A stretch of DNA of 8,593 nt from Candidatus Heimdallarchaeota archaeon (lineage in GTDB: Archaea > Asgardarchaeota > Heimdallarchaeia > Hodarchaeales > LC-3), in contig DAHXPE010000474.1 of the NCBI GenBank assembly GCA_027364495.1, positions 1 through 8,593 on the forward strand. Direction: 5' to 3'. The notes beneath the pieces were generated by a model. The model was not told the origin of the DNA and ran no database searches. It was given only the letters and a program-made list of their open reading frames with translations. Positions 5,044-8,593 of this stretch are shown here, piece by piece (the first letter of the stretch is position 1; the number at the start of each line of letters is the position of its first letter). A program made the translations under genes and the position numbers.

Positions 5044-5048
5044 GTACG

Positions 5049-5627
5049 ATAAGATTACTAACTGAAAACATAAGAAAAGTCGCTGAGCGCAACCATTAAT
5101 ATTAACTACAATTTCTATGTTTATCCTAAAAACAAGATTGTTACAGATTTTACTGAATCTTCAATTACTAAAACTGATATTACTTGGTATTACGATCCTT
5201 TGGATGGTAAAAAAGACTATAAGAGAGGAGACAGTTGGCATTTGTATTTTTAATCGTTGCTGCTGTTGGTAAAAAGGCCGCATTGCAGTCTCTATTTATA
5301 ATCCCTTTACTGATGTACTTTATTCTGCACCTAGAACAGAAAATATATCCTTAACAATAAAATTATAACAGTTCCTGATTATATAAGCCTAAATAAAGCT
5401 CGTATGCATATTGATTTCTCAAAAGATATTCCTAATTCCATTCAAAATAAGCTCGCTACAGCTGATCTAACAGGTAATATTGGAGAATATTTAGATTTGA
5501 TAATTCAATTATTCAACAATTGGCTTTGATTACTCAAGGAACATTAGATGGTGCTATAATTTGGAATCTTGGAAAGAATGGTAATTATTGGGACATTGGA
5601 CTAGAAAATATTCATAGAGTTTGCTAG
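5049..5627 (+). pseudogene. Decayed inositol-monophosphatase-family gene
   Basis: No long ORF is present, but consecutive segments in shifting frames reproduce an inositol monophosphatase-like protein in correct order. They are: a possible first helix LLTENIRKVAERN (about 5055-5093); the metal-binding motif WYYDPLDGKKDYKRG (5185-5229; family pattern W-x2-DPLDGT); IVAAVGKKAA in another frame (5253-5282); IAVSIYNPFTDVLYSAPRTE (5282-5341, third frame; family pattern GxIYNPF-x-DELF); a diverged middle KIITVPDYISLNKA onward; and QQLALITQGTLDGAI with YWDIGLENI (5514-5609; family pattern AAL-x-AxGxLDG ... WD-x-AAG). At least four frame changes are needed. The upstream metal-binding Glu pair is missing (IVTDFTESS instead), and the catalytic Thr after DPLDG is Lys. 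About 50 residues after the first helix and the C-terminal end are gone. Intact long genes on both sides argue against poor assembly as the cause. Confidence 0.7.
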
Positions 5628-5649
5628 AATATATTGAAAATGTCGGAAT

Positions 5650-7302
5650 TTAATAGCCTAAAATATTTCCCCTGTTAAGGATATTAGCAGGATCAAGCAT
5701 TAATTTTATTTTTTTCAATTCATTTATACCCTCATCCCCAATCATATACCATATATACGGATGGCCATCATAATGTTTTTTCCCTACTCCATGTTCAGCT
5801 GAAATTGTACCGCCCATTTTCACAACTTCTTTAGCCATATTCAGGTATTGTTCTTCCGCTTTATGTAATTCATCTTGGTCACGGGGCAAAAAATTCATGT
5901 GGAGGTGATCATTTCCAATATGACCATAAATCACATAACTGATTTCATCTTTGGTAAATTTCCTTCTTTTTTCCTGATATTCTTCATAGATCTTTCCATT
6001 TGTCTTTAACATGTCTAAAAACTTACGAAATTCAGTGGATGGTACTGCAAAATCTGTGCCAACTTTCGAAACTTTATTCTTTTTTATAACATTGTGTACA
6101 CTTTCTGGCAAGGAATGTCTAAACTCTTTATGTCTCTCGATTCCTCTAGCATCAGTTTCAGCCCAAGAATCTAAGTATCCAACTTCTTCCAGTTGCTCAA
6201 GCCAATATTCTAAAAATTTATCAACATTTTTTTTATCTGAAACATCCTGTTCCAAATACACTGCTGCTGCGGTTTTTTCAGGAATTTGAGGATGGTTCTT
6301 TTTTACTAATTCTAAAGCTTTTTTGTCAAAAAATTCAACACTCATAGGAATCGGTTCAGATTGTTGATTTTTTTGTTCTTGAGCTATTTTTACAAAATTA
6401 ATGGCTTGATCAAAGGTTTGAAAATATGAAATCAAAGAAAAGATATTAGATGGAAAATGTAGTAACCGCAAAACAATCTCAGTTACTACTCCAAAAATGC
6501 CTTCAGTCCCAATAAATAATTCTAAAAGAGGCATTTGATCGTAAATTGGAAATCCAACAGCATTTTTGGATACTTTGGGATTTGGAAATGACTTATCTAC
6601 GTGAATTTTGACCTGTTCTTTGTTTTGAGGATTTTTAATAGACCAAGAAAAAGTATCATCAGTCTTTTGATCTCTTGTTAATCTAACGACTAATCCTGTA
6701 CTTAATACTACGATTAATTCTTCAACGTAGGCTCTTGTAGAACCATACTTAAATGTTCTAGCTCCTGAAGCATTTGTTGCAATATTTCCTCCAATAAAAC
6801 TTGACCACTCTGTAGTATCTGGAGGATAAAAATATCCAAGTGATTTAACTAAATTTTGTATAGTACGAAGTCGCATACTCACGGGAACACGAATTTCTGG
6901 CGGAGAATCCTTTTTTTCAATTATATTAACAGAAAATTCTAAATTTGATTCAGCTTCAATCCAGGTCATTTGTTTTTCATTTTGAGCTGGTTTCACATTT
7001 CTTAATTTTTCAGTTGATAGAATCCAGCCCTTTTTAGCAACCCTCGCTCCTGTTAATCCTGTACCAGCTCCAGAAACCGTCACTTGGACATTTTGTCTAG
7101 ATGCTTCGATTAATAGTGCTGCTACTTCTTCTGTTGTGGTAGGAAAAAAAATCTTATCAACATTTGAAGCATCTCCTTCAATTATTTTAGATTCATCAGA
7201 TAAATAATTTTTAATTAGTTCCTTAGAATTCGTGCTATTAATTGTCTGAAAATCAGGATAAGATATGGTCTCTGAAAAAATGACATTGGATTTATATTCC
7301 AT
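5650..7302 (-). CDS. GlcD/DLD-type FAD-linked 2-hydroxyacid dehydrogenase
   Basis: A 550-residue flavoprotein of the vanillyl-alcohol-oxidase/PCMH superfamily that oxidises 2-hydroxyacids such as D-lactate or glycolate to 2-oxoacids. The N-terminal FAD-binding domain has FPTTTEEVAALL (53-64), the diphosphate loop SGAGTGLTGA (77-86), PPDTTEWSSFIGG (160-172) with NIATNASGA, and GTEGIFGVVTE (265-275). The C-terminal FAD-oxidase_C domain has KVGTDFAVP (413-421), YGHIGNDHLHMNF (459-471), SAEHGVGKKH (501-510) and LDPANILNRGNIL (536-548). It is longer than typical GlcD (about 460-500) because of an N-terminal segment of about 45 residues and an insertion near 205-250. It lacks an attached Fe-S domain, so it needs a separate electron acceptor, which is not in this window. 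The ATG at 7302 is 20 bases downstream of the kbl stop; TGATC just before it is a weak Shine-Dalgarno. The ether-lipid enzyme AGPS shares the fold but its HHH active-site motif is absent. Confidence 0.85.
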   Translation of the reverse strand: MEYKSNVIFSETISYPDFQTINSTNSKELIKNYLSDESKIIEGDASNVDKIFFPTTTEEVAALLIEASRQNVQVTVSGAGTGLTGARVAKKGWILSTEKLRNVKPAQNEKQMTWIEAESNLEFSVNIIEKKDSPPEIRVPVSMRLRTIQNLVKSLGYFYPPDTTEWSSFIGGNIATNASGARTFKYGSTRAYVEELIVVLSTGLVVRLTRDQKTDDTFSWSIKNPQNKEQVKIHVDKSFPNPKVSKNAVGFPIYDQMPLLELFIGTEGIFGVVTEIVLRLLHFPSNIFSLISYFQTFDQAINFVKIAQEQKNQQSEPIPMSVEFFDKKALELVKKNHPQIPEKTAAAVYLEQDVSDKKNVDKFLEYWLEQLEEVGYLDSWAETDARGIERHKEFRHSLPESVHNVIKKNKVSKVGTDFAVPSTEFRKFLDMLKTNGKIYEEYQEKRRKFTKDEISYVIYGHIGNDHLHMNFLPRDQDELHKAEEQYLNMAKEVVKMGGTISAEHGVGKKHYDGHPYIWYMIGDEGINELKKIKLMLDPANILNRGNILGY

Positions 7303-7322
7303 AGCTGATCAACGAATTATTT

Positions 7323-8540
7323 CTAAATAACTTTTAACTTCTTTCCAACACTCTCAAATGCAGTTAAAGCACGATCCAAATGCTCTTTAGTTAAAGCTGC
7401 ATTCATCATAACTCTAATTCGAGCTGTACCCTTTGGTACCATAGGAAATACTATTGGCAAAGCAAAGATTCCAGCATCAAATAATGCGTTTGAAAAATCA
7501 CGTGCTGTTGAGTTTTCTCCTAAAACAACTGGAATTATAGCAGTAGCGGAATTTTGAGTAATGGGGTGATTATAGCCCATGCCCACTAATCGTTTTTTGA
7601 AATAAGTAATATTATCCCATAATTTTTTTACAACGGGCTCTTTTTCAATAATATCGATTGCTGCTAAAGATGCACCTAAAACAGCCGGTGGATGTGATCC
7701 TGAAAGTAAATATGTTCTTGTTTTATTGCGTGCCCAAGTAACCAAATCTTGAGAGCCTGTTATTGCACCTCCAATTGTTCCCATTGCTTTCGAAAAAGTA
7801 TTCATTTCGACTTGAACTTTACCTTGCAAACCAAAATGATCAACAATTCCTTTACCTTTGTAATTTCGTCCAAGGACTCCATCACCATGGGCATCGTCAA
7901 CATAAATCATTGTTCCATAAGGTTCAACGATTTTTTGAATCTGATCGAGTTTTGCATAATCTCCATCCATTGAAAAGACTCCATCAGTTATTAATAGAAT
8001 TCTTCTTGGATTTAAGGAATCTATTTCTCTCATTTTATTTTCTAGAGAACCCATATCACTATGTTTGTAAACACCTCGTGTTGCCTTACTTAATCGCACT
8101 CCATCAATTATACTACCATGATTTAATTCATCAGATAAAATATAATCATTTTCATCTGGAGCCAATTGAGGGATTACTCCTGAATTAGCAGCAAATCCAC
8201 TTTGCGTTAACATTACAGCTTCTTGTTCTTTAAATTTAGCTAATTTTTGTTCTAATTCTTCATGTAAATCCATATTACCTGCTATTGCTCTTACTGAACC
8301 AGAACCAGCCCCATGTGTTTTGACTGCTTCAATAGCTGCCTCTTTGAGTTTTGGATTGTTCGCTAATCCCAAGTAATTATTGGAACAAAGCATTAACATT
8401 TTTTTCCCATCGACGCTGCAAATAACATCAGAAGGTCCTTCTAATCGTCGATGAACCCAATCAATCTTATTTGTTTTCATTTCTTGATATTCAGATTGTA
8501 AAAAAGAAACTGGATTTCTTGTCAAATATTTCACCTTCAA
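7323..8540 (-). CDS. kbl: Alpha-oxoamine synthase, probably glycine C-acetyltransferase (2-amino-3-ketobutyrate CoA ligase)
   Basis: A 405-residue PLP enzyme. Kbl cleaves 2-amino-3-ketobutyrate with CoA to glycine and acetyl-CoA, the second step of threonine degradation. Visible landmarks are SNNYLGLA (53-60), GSVRAIAGNMDLHEELE (81-97), LNHGSIIDG with the PLP-stacking H141, TDGVFSMDGD (185-194), VDDAHGDGVLG with D215 and H218, the Schiff-base lysine K251 in NTFSKAMGT, and SGSHPPA (280-286). The family also includes BioF, ALAS and serine palmitoyltransferase; the Kbl assignment rests on overall motif resemblance, and no threonine dehydrogenase is nearby to confirm it. The longest frame begins with TTG at 8540, but a perfect AGGTGA Shine-Dalgarno at 8536-8531 lies five bases before another in-frame TTG at 8525. 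That makes 8525 (400 residues) the likelier start. The first ATG (residue 21) would cut the N-terminal helix. Confidence 0.85.
   Translation of the reverse strand: MKVKYLTRNPVSFLQSEYQEMKTNKIDWVHRRLEGPSDVICSVDGKKMLMLCSNNYLGLANNPKLKEAAIEAVKTHGAGSGSVRAIAGNMDLHEELEQKLAKFKEQEAVMLTQSGFAANSGVIPQLAPDENDYILSDELNHGSIIDGVRLSKATRGVYKHSDMGSLENKMREIDSLNPRRILLITDGVFSMDGDYAKLDQIQKIVEPYGTMIYVDDAHGDGVLGRNYKGKGIVDHFGLQGKVQVEMNTFSKAMGTIGGAITGSQDLVTWARNKTRTYLLSGSHPPAVLGASLAAIDIIEKEPVVKKLWDNITYFKKRLVGMGYNHPITQNSATAIIPVVLGENSTARDFSNALFDAGIFALPIVFPMVPKGTARIRVMMNAALTKEHLDRALTAFESVGKKLKVI
8531..8536 (-). promoter_or_regulatory. Shine-Dalgarno that selects a TTG start for kbl
   Basis: The minus strand reads AAGGTGA, with AGGTGA exactly complementary to the archaeal 16S 3' end (TCACCT). 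It lies inside the longest kbl frame and is spaced five bases from TTG 8525-8523, arguing for initiation there. Initiation at TTG 8540 would have no upstream ribosome-binding site. Confidence 0.5.
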
Positions 8541-8583
8541 AGATTACTATTAATTACAAATTTTTGTGTATTAAAATTTTTTT

Positions 8584-8591
8584 TATATAAA
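8584..8591 (-). promoter_or_regulatory. TATA box of the kbl-FAD dehydrogenase operon
   Basis: TTTATATA on the minus strand is an excellent archaeal TATA match. It predicts transcription starting near 8560, giving a leader of about 35 bases to the TTG at 8525. The adjoining BRE would lie beyond the window edge. No other promoter is seen before the second gene, supporting a two-gene operon. Confidence 0.5.
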
Positions 8592-8593
8592 AA

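Noticed and set aside
5650..7302. Alkyl-dihydroxyacetone-phosphate synthase (ether lipid) identity for the flavoprotein
   Set aside because: The C-terminal LDPANILNRGNIL resembles that family slightly, but GHIGNDHLH and SAEHGVGK are of GlcD/D-lactate dehydrogenase type and the HHH motif is absent.
7749..8188. Two overlapping plus-strand open frames opposite kbl, and a similar one at 6011-6289 opposite the FAD dehydrogenase
   Set aside because: They lie inside strongly conserved genes on the other strand, have unnatural His/Leu/Phe- or Ser-rich composition and show no promoter or ribosome-binding site.

Overview
The window looks archaeal. It is very AT-rich, its promoters resemble archaeal TATA boxes rather than bacterial -10/-35 boxes, and its gene set includes an archaeal/eukaryotic RIO1-type kinase, a small archaeal-type Toprim protein and a DUF92 membrane protein. 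A small Roadblock/longin-like protein hints at an Asgard-type lineage, but no rRNA, ribosomal protein or other marker gene is present, so the phylum is inference. I see no tRNA, rRNA, CRISPR array, transposase or phage gene.

Layout. Positions 1-53 may hold the start of a gene running off the left edge (minus). 43-456 (minus) is an unrecognised 137-residue protein with a 13-bp direct repeat in its promoter region. 627-1079 (minus) is a single-domain Toprim protein, with a 19-bp palindrome just upstream of its likely TATA box. 1080-1553 is a long intergenic region containing a compact candidate unit: TATA box, Shine-Dalgarno, 27-codon ORF and T-rich tract. 1695-2531 (plus) is a RIO1-family kinase whose conserved frame continues upstream with no standard start codon. 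2582-2908 (plus) is a KdgF-like cupin, convergent with 2957-4486 (minus), a two-domain membrane protein joining a phytol/dolichol-kinase-like half to a DUF92 (VTE6-like) half. 4669-5043 (plus) is the Roadblock-like protein, followed by a heavily frameshifted remnant of an inositol-monophosphatase-family gene (about 5049-5627). 5650-7302 and 7323-8540 (both minus) are a GlcD-type FAD oxidoreductase and an alpha-oxoamine synthase (Kbl-like), 20 bases apart and probably one operon read from a TATA box at the right edge.

How the genes fit together. Most are single housekeeping or metabolic units, not one pathway. The clear functional pair is Kbl plus the FAD oxidoreductase, suggesting amino-acid/2-hydroxyacid catabolism. 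The fused membrane protein could carry out two successive phosphorylations of an isoprenoid alcohol (alcohol to monophosphate to diphosphate), a salvage route relevant to archaeal ether lipids. RIO1 acts in small-subunit ribosome maturation, and the Toprim protein is from a family sometimes annotated as RNA-processing. I found no strong evidence for a new multi-gene defence or mobile system. The most notable signals are the fused putative isoprenol kinase, the decayed phosphatase gene, the missing RIO1 start and the small ORF unit.
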